Positions 53,929-61,800 of a stretch of 64,000 nucleotides of DNA are shown here, piece after piece. How positions within the stretch are numbered: the first letter of the stretch is position 1; each line of letters starts with the position of its first letter. The position numbers and the translations under genes were made by a program. The DNA comes from Lysobacter arvi. Its GTDB lineage: Bacteria > Pseudomonadota > Gammaproteobacteria > Xanthomonadales > Xanthomonadaceae. Location: NCBI GenBank assembly GCA_031216755.1, contig JARUHG010000001.1, forward strand, positions 372,001-436,000. Direction: 5' to 3'. A model generated the notes under the pieces. The model was not told where the DNA came from, did not search any database, and saw only the letters and a program-made list of their open reading frames with translations.

Positions 53929-55338
53929 GTGACCGACGAACGATCGGGAACCGGTGAATTCAAGGCCGTTGCGCAAGACGCGATGCGGCTGGGCGCGCGC
54001 GCCCTGGAAACGGGACGTGCTTGGTTGAGTGGAAGGAGAGGAACGATGAACGAACGTGATGCTTCCAGGCGGTACGAAGAGCGGCTGCGCCAGCAACGTC
54101 ATGAGTCCGGGATGTCCGGAAGGTCGGAATACGGGCAGGGCGCGCGTCGCTGGGGCGCGGGCGAGGATTGGGACGAGAGCAGTTCCGGCCGCACGCAGGG
54201 CCACTACGCAGGCGACTACGAAGCCGGTGGTCGCATGGGACGCCAGTACGGCAGCGGCATGGGCCGCGACGAGCAGGACTGGTCGCAAGGGCGCCGCGAG
54301 TCGCAGCGCTGGGGCGAGCAGGGCACCTACGGTGCGCAGGGCAGCAATGAATTCGAACGCTACGGCAGCGATTACGGACGCGATCGCGACTTCAGCGGAC
54401 AGTACGGCGACCGCGGCCACGGCGACTACGGCAGCAATCGCGCGTATGGGAGCCGCGGCAGCCAGGGATATGGAATGCAGGACTATCGTTCGCAGCAATA
54501 CGGCGACGACTACGGCGGCCAGGGCCGCAATCGCGGGTTCGGCACCCAGTCCGAGAGCCAGCGCCGCCACGAAGGCCAGCAGGATTACAGCAACCAGCGC
54601 GGCTACGGCACGCAGGCGTACGGCCAGGGCGAACACAGTTCCGGTTCGCACGGCTACGGCAGCGGCCGCGAGTATCGCGGGTACGAAGGCGGCGAAGCCG
54701 GCCGTCGCGGCGGCCATCGCAACTGGGAGCGCGGCTACGGCGAAGGCTATGGCCTGTCTTCCGGTTATGCCGACGAACAGGCTTACGACCGCCAGTACGG
54801 CTCGGGCGGCTACATGAGTGGCTACGCGACCGACACCGAAGGCGCCAGCGGATTCGGCGCAAGCGGCCGTCATCGCGCGATGTCGGGCATGTCGCGCAGC
54901 GAGTCCTCGCGTAACTACCGTGGCATGGGCCCGCGCTCGTACACCCGTTCGGACGAACGACTGCTCGAAGACATCAACGAGCGCCTGACCGAGGACGATT
55001 ACCTCGACGCGACGGAGATCACCGTGCGCTGCGTCAACGGCGTGATCACGCTGGAAGGCACCGTCGCCGAGCGCTGGATGAAGCACCGGGCCGAAGACCT
55101 GGCCGATGCAAGCAGCGGCGTGAAGCAGGTCGAAAACCGCATCCAGGTGCAGTCGCAGTCCCAGTCGCACCCGCAGCGCTCCGGCGATGTGTCGGCCTCG
55201 TCGCAGACGCAGGGGCGGTCGGGCGCGTCGCGCCAGGGCGCGAGCGGCACCACGGCCAGCGGTTCGACGAGCGCGAGCTCCACGGGTTCGTCGTCCTCGC
55301 GCAGCGGCGGCGACAATCAGGGCACGTCCCAGCATTGA
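53929..55338 (+). CDS. BON-domain protein with long Gly/Tyr/Gln/Arg-rich disordered region
   Basis: A 469-residue protein read from GTG, 8 bases after AGGAGG. Residues 1-60 are a charged helical lead. Residues ~60-335 are a low-complexity stretch dense in G, Y, S, R, Q and D with recurring YG, GYG, SQGYG and RRYEERLR-like units. Residues ~342-408 form a BON domain (DERLLEDINERLTEDDYLDATEITVRCVNGVITLEGTVAERWMKHRAEDLADASSGVKQVENRIQV). The tail (410-469) is Ser/Gln/Gly-rich. BON domains bind membranes or ligands in OsmY-type stress proteins. No signal peptide is visible, so it appears cytoplasmic. The composition resembles phase-separating RNA-binding proteins, but no RNA-binding fold is present. 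Confidence 0.8.
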   Translation: MTDERSGTGEFKAVAQDAMRLGARALETGRAWLSGRRGTMNERDASRRYEERLRQQRHESGMSGRSEYGQGARRWGAGEDWDESSSGRTQGHYAGDYEAGGRMGRQYGSGMGRDEQDWSQGRRESQRWGEQGTYGAQGSNEFERYGSDYGRDRDFSGQYGDRGHGDYGSNRAYGSRGSQGYGMQDYRSQQYGDDYGGQGRNRGFGTQSESQRRHEGQQDYSNQRGYGTQAYGQGEHSSGSHGYGSGREYRGYEGGEAGRRGGHRNWERGYGEGYGLSSGYADEQAYDRQYGSGGYMSGYATDTEGASGFGASGRHRAMSGMSRSESSRNYRGMGPRSYTRSDERLLEDINERLTEDDYLDATEITVRCVNGVITLEGTVAERWMKHRAEDLADASSGVKQVENRIQVQSQSQSHPQRSGDVSASSQTQGRSGASRQGASGTTASGSTSASSTGSSSSRSGGDNQGTSQH

Positions 55339-55362
55339 CCTGACGATTGCGCTGGGAGTACG

Positions 55363-55390
55363 GAAAGGCCCGCGTTCCCGCGGGCCTTTC
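55363..55390 (+). terminator. Terminator of the BON-domain gene
   Basis: A 12-base perfect stem (GAAAGGCCCGCG with CGCGGGCCTTTC) and a TTCC loop, 24 bases after the stop, followed by TTCAT. The A-stem/T-stem form lets it work on both strands and it may also serve the convergent small gene. Confidence 0.75.
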
Positions 55391-55448
55391 TTCATGCGGT
55401 CCTCGTAGTGATTGCGGCATCGCGATCGCACGCCGAATCTGCACGCGG

Positions 55449-55667
55449 CTACGGATGCTCGGATGCGTCGCCTGGATCCATCACCAGATCGCGACAGCGA
55501 CGGCAGGCCGCTTCGGCGCGTTTGAGGTGCTCGCGGACGCGGTCGGGTTCGGCGCCGTGATCGAGCATCGCCGACGCGGTGGAGACCGCCATCGTGATCA
55601 CGTTGAGTTCGTTGCGAAGACCGTGCCGCCAGTGGCGCTCGGCCTCTTCGTCGTGCGGCGTGCTCAC
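55449..55667 (-). CDS. Small histidine-kinase-DHp-like protein
   Basis: A 72-residue protein whose GTG start overlaps the stop of the sigma-54 regulator gene (GTGA), so it is almost certainly translated from the same message. RHWRHGLRNELNVITMAVSTASAMLDHG resembles the H-box of histidine kinases (HELRNPLNVI), with His15 at the phosphorylation position. A second helix (DRVREHLKRAEAACRRCRDLV) completes a helical hairpin. No ATPase domain follows. It could be a phosphotransfer module or a decoy for a kinase. Homology is inferred by eye. Confidence 0.6.
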   Translation of the reverse strand: MSTPHDEEAERHWRHGLRNELNVITMAVSTASAMLDHGAEPDRVREHLKRAEAACRRCRDLVMDPGDASEHP

Positions 55668-56986
55668 GCGTCCGTGTCCCGCGTGCGCAGGCGCGCCAAC
55701 TGGTTGTGGATGGTGCGCACGCTCACGCCGAGCGCCCGCGCCGTGCGCGTGCGATCGTTGTCGAAGTAGGCGAGGGTGCGATTGAGCATCTCGTGCTCGA
55801 TCTCCGCATAGGTCATGCCGACGGTGAACACCACCGAGCCCGGATCGGCGTCGCTCGCGCGCATGCGTCGCGAATTCGGGCGTACGCGCAGGATGCCGTC
55901 GTCGCTGCTCAGGAACGCGCGCTGCACCGCGCTGCGCAGCTCGCGAACGTTGCCGGGCCACGCGTGGCGACGCAGCGTGCGGTCGGTGCCGTCGGCGAAT
56001 CGCTTGTTCGTGCCGTGGCGCACGTTGAGGAGGTCGAGGAAATGCTGCGCCAGCAGCGGCACGTCCTCGCCGCGTTCGCGCAGGCCGGGCATCGCGATGG
56101 TGAAATCGGCGAGTCGGTAATACAGGTCTTCGCGCAACGCGCCCGATTCGATCGCCGCATACGGATCGCGATTGGACGCCGCCACGATGCGCACGTCGAC
56201 CGGAATGCTCTCCGAACCGCCCACGCGCGTGACCGTGCCCGTTTCCAGCACGCGCAACAGATAGACCTGCAGCGCGAGCGGCATTTCGGTGATTTCGTCC
56301 AGGAACAGCGTGCCGCCGTGGGCCTGTTCGAAGAAGCCCGCATGCCGCGCGTTGGCGCCGGTGAAGCTGCCGCGCTCGTGGCCGAACAGATGGCTGGCGA
56401 GCAGTTCGGGCGAGATCGCGCCGGCGTTGACCGCGATGAAGGCGCCCTGCCGTCCGCTGCGCTGGTGCACGGCACGCGCGACGAGTTCCTTGCCGGTGCC
56501 GCTTTCGCCCGTGATCAGCACCGAGGCGTCCGAAGGCGCGACGCGCTCGATGTCGTCGGCCACCTGCCGCATCGCCTCGCAACCGCCGACCATGCCGAAG
56601 CGCATCGGCATGTCGTGCGCCCGTGCGTAGGCCGCGGCCGCCTGCGAGAGCAGCGCATCGAACTGCTCGGGACACAACGGCTTGAGCAGGTAGTCGTAGA
56701 CGGGACGTGAAACCGCCTGGATCGCCGATTCCACCGACGGCTGGCCGGTGACGATCACCGCGTGATCGTGCTCGGGCAGGGCGGGATCGTCGAGCAGGTC
56801 CATGCCGTTCCCGTCCGGCAGCTCCAGGTCGAGCAGCAGCAGATCCAGGGGCGGCAGGTGGCTGAACTGACGCGACTGCTCGATCGAGTGCGCCACGTAA
56901 GGCTGGAAGCCGCGCAGACGCGCGAAGTCGGCCGCGGACGCAGTGAAGTCTCGATCGTCATCGACGATCAGCAAGGATGCCGGCAC
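55664..56986 (-). CDS. Sigma-54-dependent response regulator (NtrC family)
   Basis: A 440-residue enhancer-binding protein. The receiver domain has phosphoacceptor D53 (LLLLDLELPDGNG) and K102. The AAA+ domain has Walker A GESGTGK (160-166), Walker B GGTLFLDE and sigma-54-contact loop GSFTGA (206-211), which has Ser where most family members have Ala. A Fis-type helix-turn-helix lies at the C-terminus (TARALGVSVRTIHNQLARL). It should activate RpoN promoters when phosphorylated. A candidate promoter of that type lies 210 bases away on the other strand. The gene is followed by the overlapping DHp-like gene; no full kinase is adjacent. Confidence 0.92.
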   Translation of the reverse strand: MPASLLIVDDDRDFTASAADFARLRGFQPYVAHSIEQSRQFSHLPPLDLLLLDLELPDGNGMDLLDDPALPEHDHAVIVTGQPSVESAIQAVSRPVYDYLLKPLCPEQFDALLSQAAAAYARAHDMPMRFGMVGGCEAMRQVADDIERVAPSDASVLITGESGTGKELVARAVHQRSGRQGAFIAVNAGAISPELLASHLFGHERGSFTGANARHAGFFEQAHGGTLFLDEITEMPLALQVYLLRVLETGTVTRVGGSESIPVDVRIVAASNRDPYAAIESGALREDLYYRLADFTIAMPGLRERGEDVPLLAQHFLDLLNVRHGTNKRFADGTDRTLRRHAWPGNVRELRSAVQRAFLSSDDGILRVRPNSRRMRASDADPGSVVFTVGMTYAEIEHEMLNRTLAYFDNDRTRTARALGVSVRTIHNQLARLRTRDTDA

Positions 56987-57138
56987 TGGATATCTCCCTC
57001 TTGAGGCCGACAGCCTAAGCGCCTTGAAGTTAAGACCCTTTGAAGAATATTCAATGAACCCGGAAACATCTTCCTTTGCGCGCCCGCTGCGTTCACGCCA
57101 CGAAGGCGTGAAGGCCGGCTGCCAGTGTGGAAACGGTC

Positions 57139-57152
57139 ATGTTCGGGAACAT
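57139..57152. promoter_or_regulatory. Candidate activator-binding inverted repeat
   Basis: ATGTTC-GG-GAACAT is a perfect 6+6 inverted repeat centred about 50 bases before the -24 element at 57195. That is the same offset as the inverted repeat before the BON gene. The overlapping GGAACATTTTTC also resembles GGAAAGTTTTCC there (9 of 12 positions). Confidence 0.4.
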
Positions 57153-57194
57153 TTTTCACGCGCCCTTCGCGTCCGCCGAAAGCGGTCCGATGCA

Positions 57195-57210
57195 TGGCAC
57201 GTAAGTTGCT
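57195..57210 (+). promoter_or_regulatory. Sigma-54 (-24/-12) promoter
   Basis: TGGCACG-TAAG-TTGCT matches the RpoN consensus TGGCACG-N4-TTGCW at every specified position, with GG and GC 10 bases apart. Transcription would start near 57221, 66 bases before the start of the 119-residue gene. Confidence 0.8.
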
Positions 57211-57286
57211 CCAGCTTGTCTTGTCGGCACCGGTGAGACCGGTTCCGAAGCCGCAGCGACGACAAGACAACCGCAGGGAGAGAGAG

Positions 57287-57646
57287 ATGATGAACGCCAA
57301 GCTGTATTACGGGGAGCATTCGACGGTCGTGGAAGCGGTGGATATCGAGGAGGAGGTCGCGTACTGGATGCGGCACTACCGCAACTATGTCCCGCGGTTC
57401 CGCAGCGAGGATTACCTGCCGGCGCTGAAGCTCGGGCTGGACGCGTACCTGCGCGGCCACGGCCAGGATTTCGACGACATGGCCGAGAGCCTGCAGCTCT
57501 GCTACGCCCGCGTGCGCGGCAATTCGCGCCTGGACTGGAACGAGGCGCTGCCGGTGGCGATGGCCGCATGGACGCGGTTGTCCGAGCGCCATGCGCCGCG
57601 CACGTACGAGCAGGAGCCGCGCTTCGGTTTCGCGACCATTCGTTGA
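57287..57646 (+). CDS. Conserved 119-residue protein of unknown function behind a sigma-54 promoter
   Basis: A soluble, mainly helical protein with no signal or membrane segment. Visible parts are EAVDIEEEVAYWMRHYRNYVPRFRSEDYLPALKLGLDAYLRGHGQDFDDMAESLQLCYARVRGNSRLDWNEALPVAMAAWTRL and a short aromatic tail. I do not recognise the family. Two adjacent ATGs are possible (57287 or 57290) after GGGAGAGAGAG. The strong sigma-54 promoter and the divergent sigma-54 regulator suggest it is a main target of that regulator. It may be a stress adaptor or binding protein. Confidence 0.7.
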   Translation: MMNAKLYYGEHSTVVEAVDIEEEVAYWMRHYRNYVPRFRSEDYLPALKLGLDAYLRGHGQDFDDMAESLQLCYARVRGNSRLDWNEALPVAMAAWTRLSERHAPRTYEQEPRFGFATIR

Positions 57647-57691
57647 GGCGATAACGGGCGCACCGCACACGGACGTGCGGCGCGCGAAAGT

Positions 57692-58336
57692 TCAACGCGC
57701 CCCGGTGGACTCCAGCAACGCACGTCCACGTTCCAGATGCATCGCCAGATGGTCGCGCGTGTTGTTGAGGAAGTTGCGCACCGGTTCGTCGCGCGCGGCC
57801 GGAATCAAGCGCTCGTCGAGCATTGCGAGCGCATGGGTGTGCCCGTCGACCATCGCCTGCAGCCACGCACGTTCGTAGTCGGCATCGTCGACGGTTGCCA
57901 GCGTCTCCAGGCTCGCCTTTCCGCGGCCAACCAGGGCGTGCACCTCGGCCGTGGTCTGCGGTTCGGCCAGGTGGTCGGCGGAGGCGAGCGAGCGCAGCGC
58001 GGCCAGGTTCTCGGTGTGCTCGCGGTGGAGCATCTGCGCGTACTCGCGCGTGGCCGCGGAGAGTTTGCGATTGCGCGCTTGTTCGGCGGCCGCGACTTCG
58101 TGCTCGTCGAGCGCGGCCACCAGCGCGAGCGACACGCCCGCCGAGGGTGGCGCCGCCGGCACGGGCGGGGCACTGTCGGCGCTTGTGTGCGTGTCCGACG
58201 CCGTCGTGCCCGCACCCGTGGCATCCGTCGACGGCGTCTGCGAGGCCGGCGGCGCGGCGTCCGCCGGGTTCGCATCGTCGCGCTGGCAGCCCGCGGCCGC
58301 GAGCACGGCAATCAGCAGGAGCGGTAGGGCGCGCAT
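57692..58336 (-). CDS. DUF4142 lipoprotein
   Basis: A 214-residue lipoprotein (lipobox AAAGC, cysteine about 17). A disordered Thr/Ala/Pro linker is followed by the ferritin-like helical DUF4142 domain (VAALDEHEVAAAEQARNRKLSAATREYAQMLHREHTENLAALRSLA...YERAWLQAMVDGHTHALAMLDERLIPAA...VRNFLNNTRDHLAMHLERGRALL). Such proteins are induced by stress in many proteobacteria, but their role is unknown. It starts 6 bases after the stop of the CBS gene, so the pair is one operon. Confidence 0.85.
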   Translation of the reverse strand: MRALPLLLIAVLAAAGCQRDDANPADAAPPASQTPSTDATGAGTTASDTHTSADSAPPVPAAPPSAGVSLALVAALDEHEVAAAEQARNRKLSAATREYAQMLHREHTENLAALRSLASADHLAEPQTTAEVHALVGRGKASLETLATVDDADYERAWLQAMVDGHTHALAMLDERLIPAARDEPVRNFLNNTRDHLAMHLERGRALLESTGAR

Positions 58337-58342
58337 GCTGCG

Positions 58343-58756
58343 TCAGTGCGGCGTCGCGACACCGCGTACCAGTTCCTCGGTCGCGCCGTTGTCGGCGCCG
58401 TGCGCGAAGTCGGCCAGCGACACGAACCCCACCAGGCGCTTGTCGCGATTGATCACCGGCAGGCGTCGCACCTGCAGGTCGGCCATGTTGCGCGCGACGT
58501 CGTCGACGTCCTGGTCGTCGAAGCAGTAGCGAAGCTCCTGCGTCATCACGTCGCGTACCGGCGTGTCCGCGTCCAGGCCGCGGGCCACCGCGCGAACCAC
58601 GATGTCGCGGTCGGTCACCATCCCGACCAGGCGATCGCCGTCGCCTACCGGCAGGCTGCCGACGTCCATGCGTTGCATCGTTTCGGCGGCTTCGCGGATG
58701 CTGCGGTTCGGCGCGGTCAGGAAGACGTCGGTGTTCATGATTTCGGCCACTTTCAT
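58343..58756 (-). CDS. CBS domain-pair protein
   Basis: A 137-residue protein made of two CBS domains (MKVAEIMNTDVFLTAPNRSIREAAETMQRMDVGSLPVGDGDRLVGMVTDRDIVVRAVARGLDADTPVRDVMTQ and its second copy ending RRLPVINRDKRLVGFVSLADFAHG). CBS pairs bind adenine nucleotides and sense energy or redox state. GAGGAG precedes the ATG. The gene leads a two-gene operon with the DUF4142 lipoprotein. A longer upstream reading frame has no family similarity. Confidence 0.9.
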   Translation of the reverse strand: MKVAEIMNTDVFLTAPNRSIREAAETMQRMDVGSLPVGDGDRLVGMVTDRDIVVRAVARGLDADTPVRDVMTQELRYCFDDQDVDDVARNMADLQVRRLPVINRDKRLVGFVSLADFAHGADNGATEELVRGVATPH

Positions 58757-58928
58757 GGGGCGTGCTCCTCGGGACGAATGGATTCGGTCGAACCACGGAC
58801 CTTCGCACCGGTGCGATTTCGTTGGCGTGAAGCAGCCAGGCGGCGGGCGTGAATTCGTGCGCCGCGACGCACGCCCGCGGACGCACGGCGCTTGAGTGGT
58901 CCTCCGCCGGCGTGACAGGATCGCGCCC

Positions 58929-59393
58929 GTGAATGCACCCGAGCCCGATGCCGTCCACCTGCGCGACCTCGCGCGCCTGCGCCGCGTGCGCGACCGTATC
59001 GATCGCGAGTACGCCCGGCCGCTGGACGTGGAGGCGCTCGCGCGCGGCGCGCACATGTCGGCCGGCCACCTGAGCCGGGAATTCAAGCGCGCGTACGGCG
59101 AGTCGCCCTACAGCTACCTGATGACGCGGCGCATCGAGCGGGCCATGGCGCTGCTGCGTCGCGGCGACATGAGCGTCACGCAGGTGTGTTTCGACGTTGG
59201 CTGCGCCTCGCTGGGCACCTTCACCACGCGCTTCACCGAACTGGTCGGCATGCCGCCAGGCGCCTACAGGCGCGAGCACGGAACCGCGGCCGAAGGCATC
59301 CCGCCCTGCGTGGCCAAGCAGGTCACCCGGCCGGTCCGGGCGCGATCGGTCAGGAATCGAGAAGCGCCGGAGCCGGCGCCGAGCGCAGACTGA
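58929..59393 (+). CDS. AraC-type DNA-binding protein (HTH only)
   Basis: A 154-residue protein, GTG start, with a single AraC-type double helix-turn-helix (RVRDRIDREYARPLDVEALARGAHMSAGHLSREFKRAYGESPYSYLMTRRIERAMALLRRGDMSVTQVCFDVGCASLGTFTTRFTELVGMPPGAYR). It has no sensor domain. The last 40 residues are basic and disordered. It lies 50 bases before a VOC-family gene in the same direction and probably forms a unit with it, a pairing common in actinobacteria and proteobacteria. Confidence 0.88.
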   Translation: MNAPEPDAVHLRDLARLRRVRDRIDREYARPLDVEALARGAHMSAGHLSREFKRAYGESPYSYLMTRRIERAMALLRRGDMSVTQVCFDVGCASLGTFTTRFTELVGMPPGAYRREHGTAAEGIPPCVAKQVTRPVRARSVRNREAPEPAPSAD

Positions 59394-59443
59394 ACAGGCC
59401 GGCTTCACCCGCCCGCTTGTTCATCCCATTGGAGACCCGCTGC

Positions 59444-59854
59444 ATGGACCTCACCATCCATTCCACCTTCCTGCCGCACAACGACCCCGACGCCGCGCTG
59501 GGCTTCTATCGCGACACGCTCGGCTTCGAAGTGCGCAACGACGTCGACTACGGCGGCCTGCGCTGGATCACCGTCGGCCCGCCGGGCCAGCCCGAAACCA
59601 GCATCGTCCTCACGCCGCCAGCGATCACGCCCGGCATCACCGAGGAGGAGCGCCGCACGCTCGTCGAGATGATGGCCAAAGGCACCTACGCGATGATCAT
59701 CCTGGCCAGCCGCGACCTCGACCGCACCTTCGAGAAGGTGCAGGCCAGCGGCGCGGAGGTGATCCAGGAGCCGACCCTGCAGCCCTATGGCGTGCGCGAC
59801 TGCGCGTTCCGCGATCCGGCCGGCAACCACGTGCGCATCAACGAGGTGCGCTGA
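59444..59854 (+). CDS. VOC family protein (glyoxalase/bleomycin-resistance fold)
   Basis: A 136-residue single-chain VOC protein. FLPHNDPDAALGFYRDTLGFEVRNDVDYGGLRWITVGPP opens the fold. A pair of beta-alpha-beta units ends YGVRDCAFRDPAGNHVRINEV. A His/Glu metal ligand set (H12, E134) is visible. The ligand is unknown; related proteins are found with AraC-type regulators as here. GGAG lies 9 bases before the ATG. Confidence 0.9.
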   Translation: MDLTIHSTFLPHNDPDAALGFYRDTLGFEVRNDVDYGGLRWITVGPPGQPETSIVLTPPAITPGITEEERRTLVEMMAKGTYAMIILASRDLDRTFEKVQASGAEVIQEPTLQPYGVRDCAFRDPAGNHVRINEVR

Positions 59855-59873
59855 GGATCCGCTGTGGGCCGCG

Positions 59874-61556
59874 TCAGGTGCGCGGCCCGCGTTCCTCGCG
59901 CGGCTTCGCCTTGCGATCGCGCAGCAGCGCGCTGAAGACCAGCGCCAGTCCCAGCGCGGTGGCGACCAGGAACAGCACCAGCGCGAGCCACTCGTAACGG
60001 TTGGGCGCGCCCGCACCGCCGCCACGCAGGAGCATCGCCGACGCGAGGATCAGCGCCGCCACCACCACGCCGGCGGCGATGCGGTTGGCGATCTTCTGCA
60101 GGTTCTCCATCAATCGCGATTCCTGCAGTCCGGTGATGCGCACCTGCAAGCGGTTTTCCGCCAGCAGCGACAGCACCGACGACAGCTTCCGCGGCGCGTC
60201 CTGCACCAGTCCCTGCAGTTCGACCGCTTCGACCGCCATCGCGGGCATCGACAGCGAGCGCTTGATCTGCGCGGTGATCATCGACGGCATGTGGCTCTCG
60301 ATGACCTTCTGCACGTTCAACTGCGGCGCGAGCAGACGGCACACGCCTTCCAGGTGCAGCAGCGTGCGGCCAAGCAGGCTCAGTTCCGGCGGCGTGCGCA
60401 GGCCGCACATCGCGCCGATGCGCGTGAGGTCGAGCATCAGCCGGCCTTCGGAGTGGTCCTTCAGCCCCGCGTGCGCGGCATAGCGCGCGATGAGTTGCCC
60501 GGATTCGCGCAGGTAGCGCTCCTCGTCGAAGGTCTCAAGGCGCGTGCCCAACGCAATGACCTCGTCGGCCGCATCGTCGCCGCGGCCTTCCACCGCCGAG
60601 AACATCAACTTCAGCAGGCGCGTGCGCTGCCGCGGCGGCACGTGCACGACCATGCCCAGGTCGATCACCGCAAGGCGTCCGTCGTCGGTGAGCAGCAGGT
60701 TGCCCGGGTGCGGATCGGCGTGGATCTCGCCGTGCACGAACATCTGGTCGAGGTAGCCGCGCAGCAGCGATTCGCACAGCCCTTCCAGCGATTCCGGGCG
60801 AATACGCGCGAGCACGTTGGCGTCGAGCGGATCGCCGTTGACCAGGTCCATGACCAGCACGCGCGTGCGCGTGAGCGGCCAGACCGGGCGGGGAATCAGC
60901 AGGTCCGGATAGGCAGCGAGGTGTTCGGAAAAGCGCTCTAGGTTCGCCGCTTCGAGCGTGTAATCGAGTTCGCCGACCAGCGCCTTGCGGAATTCGTGGA
61001 CCCAGTCGGAGAAGCGCACGCGCTGGCCCAGTCCGGTCGTGTGGTCCACGCCGGTAGCGATGGAATCGAGCACGGCGAGGTCCTGCTTCACTTCCTCCGC
61101 CACGCCGGGCCGCTGCACCTTCACCGCGACCGGGCGCCCGTCCAGCAGGCGCGCGCGATGGACCTGCGCCAGGGAGGCCGACCCCAACGGCGCGGGATCG
61201 AACCATGCGAACACCTCCTCGATGGGCCGCTCCAGCGCGCATTCGACCTGCGTGCGGATCGCGTCGAATTCGACCGGCGTGACCTGGCTCTGCATGCGCG
61301 TGAGCGCCGCGAGATACGGCGGCGGCACCAGGTCGGTGCGCGTGGACAGCGCCTGGCCGAGCTTGATGAAGGTCGGCCCAAGCGCCTCGAGATCCTTCAC
61401 GAACTGCTCGGGGCGCTGATCGGCGACGTCCACTTCGCCGGCGATCTGCGCGGACGAGCGAAGGTCCAGGCCGGTGAACACGCCCGTACCGCGATAGCGC
61501 ATGAGAAACCGCAGGATGCGCCCGGTGCGCGCCAGTCCGTTCGGTTGCGTGCTCAT
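59874..61556 (-). CDS. AarF/UbiB (ABC1) family atypical kinase-like protein
   Basis: A 560-residue protein. The ADCK/UbiB N-terminal motif is KDLEALGPTFIKLGQALSTRTDLVPP (KxGQ). The nucleotide-binding Ala-rich loop is in PLGSASLAQVHRARLLDGRPVAVKVQRPG, and HGEIHADPHPGNLLL and AVIDLGMV correspond to catalytic and metal-binding motifs. Two C-terminal hydrophobic helices (about 500-550) anchor it. UbiB proteins support ubiquinone synthesis and lipid movement. Since the gene is not near ubi genes, it may be a paralogue. Start ATG 61556 has a weak ribosome site; an ATG 21 codons upstream is possible. Confidence 0.88.
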   Translation of the reverse strand: MSTQPNGLARTGRILRFLMRYRGTGVFTGLDLRSSAQIAGEVDVADQRPEQFVKDLEALGPTFIKLGQALSTRTDLVPPPYLAALTRMQSQVTPVEFDAIRTQVECALERPIEEVFAWFDPAPLGSASLAQVHRARLLDGRPVAVKVQRPGVAEEVKQDLAVLDSIATGVDHTTGLGQRVRFSDWVHEFRKALVGELDYTLEAANLERFSEHLAAYPDLLIPRPVWPLTRTRVLVMDLVNGDPLDANVLARIRPESLEGLCESLLRGYLDQMFVHGEIHADPHPGNLLLTDDGRLAVIDLGMVVHVPPRQRTRLLKLMFSAVEGRGDDAADEVIALGTRLETFDEERYLRESGQLIARYAAHAGLKDHSEGRLMLDLTRIGAMCGLRTPPELSLLGRTLLHLEGVCRLLAPQLNVQKVIESHMPSMITAQIKRSLSMPAMAVEAVELQGLVQDAPRKLSSVLSLLAENRLQVRITGLQESRLMENLQKIANRIAAGVVVAALILASAMLLRGGGAGAPNRYEWLALVLFLVATALGLALVFSALLRDRKAKPREERGPRT

Positions 61557-61800
61557 GGCGTCCGCGCGCGCGGGGCGCGGAATGGGCGAAAGCGAGGGCG
61601 CGGGCAGGGCATCGCGCATTCGTTCGTGCTCCGTCTTGCGTGAAAGTGCAGGGCGCATCGGCGCCGGGCGTGCGCACAGCGCCGCTTCTCGCGGCCCCGG
61701 CCGATGCGGCGCGACCGGACTCCAGCATAGGTGCGCAACGCTAAGGCGCCGTGAGGCCGCCGCACGCGGCGCTTCACGCGACACGTCCTCGCATGCCGCA

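Larger units (their letters stand above)
56987..57286. promoter_or_regulatory. Divergent regulatory region of the sigma-54 regulator and the 119-residue gene
   Basis: These 300 bases hold several inverted-repeat elements: TTGAA-N5-TTCAA at 57040-57054, GGAAACATCTTCC at 57062-57074 and ATGTTC-GG-GAACAT at 57139-57152. A strong sigma-54 promoter match is at 57195-57210. The AT-rich 57030-57060 segment lies just upstream of the regulator start and may hold its own promoter. Confidence 0.55.

Noticed and set aside
55449..56675. Longer open frame joining the DHp-like protein to upstream sequence (over 400 codons)
   Set aside because: It overlaps the AAA+ regulator in another frame. The recognisable part begins at the GTG overlapping the regulator stop.
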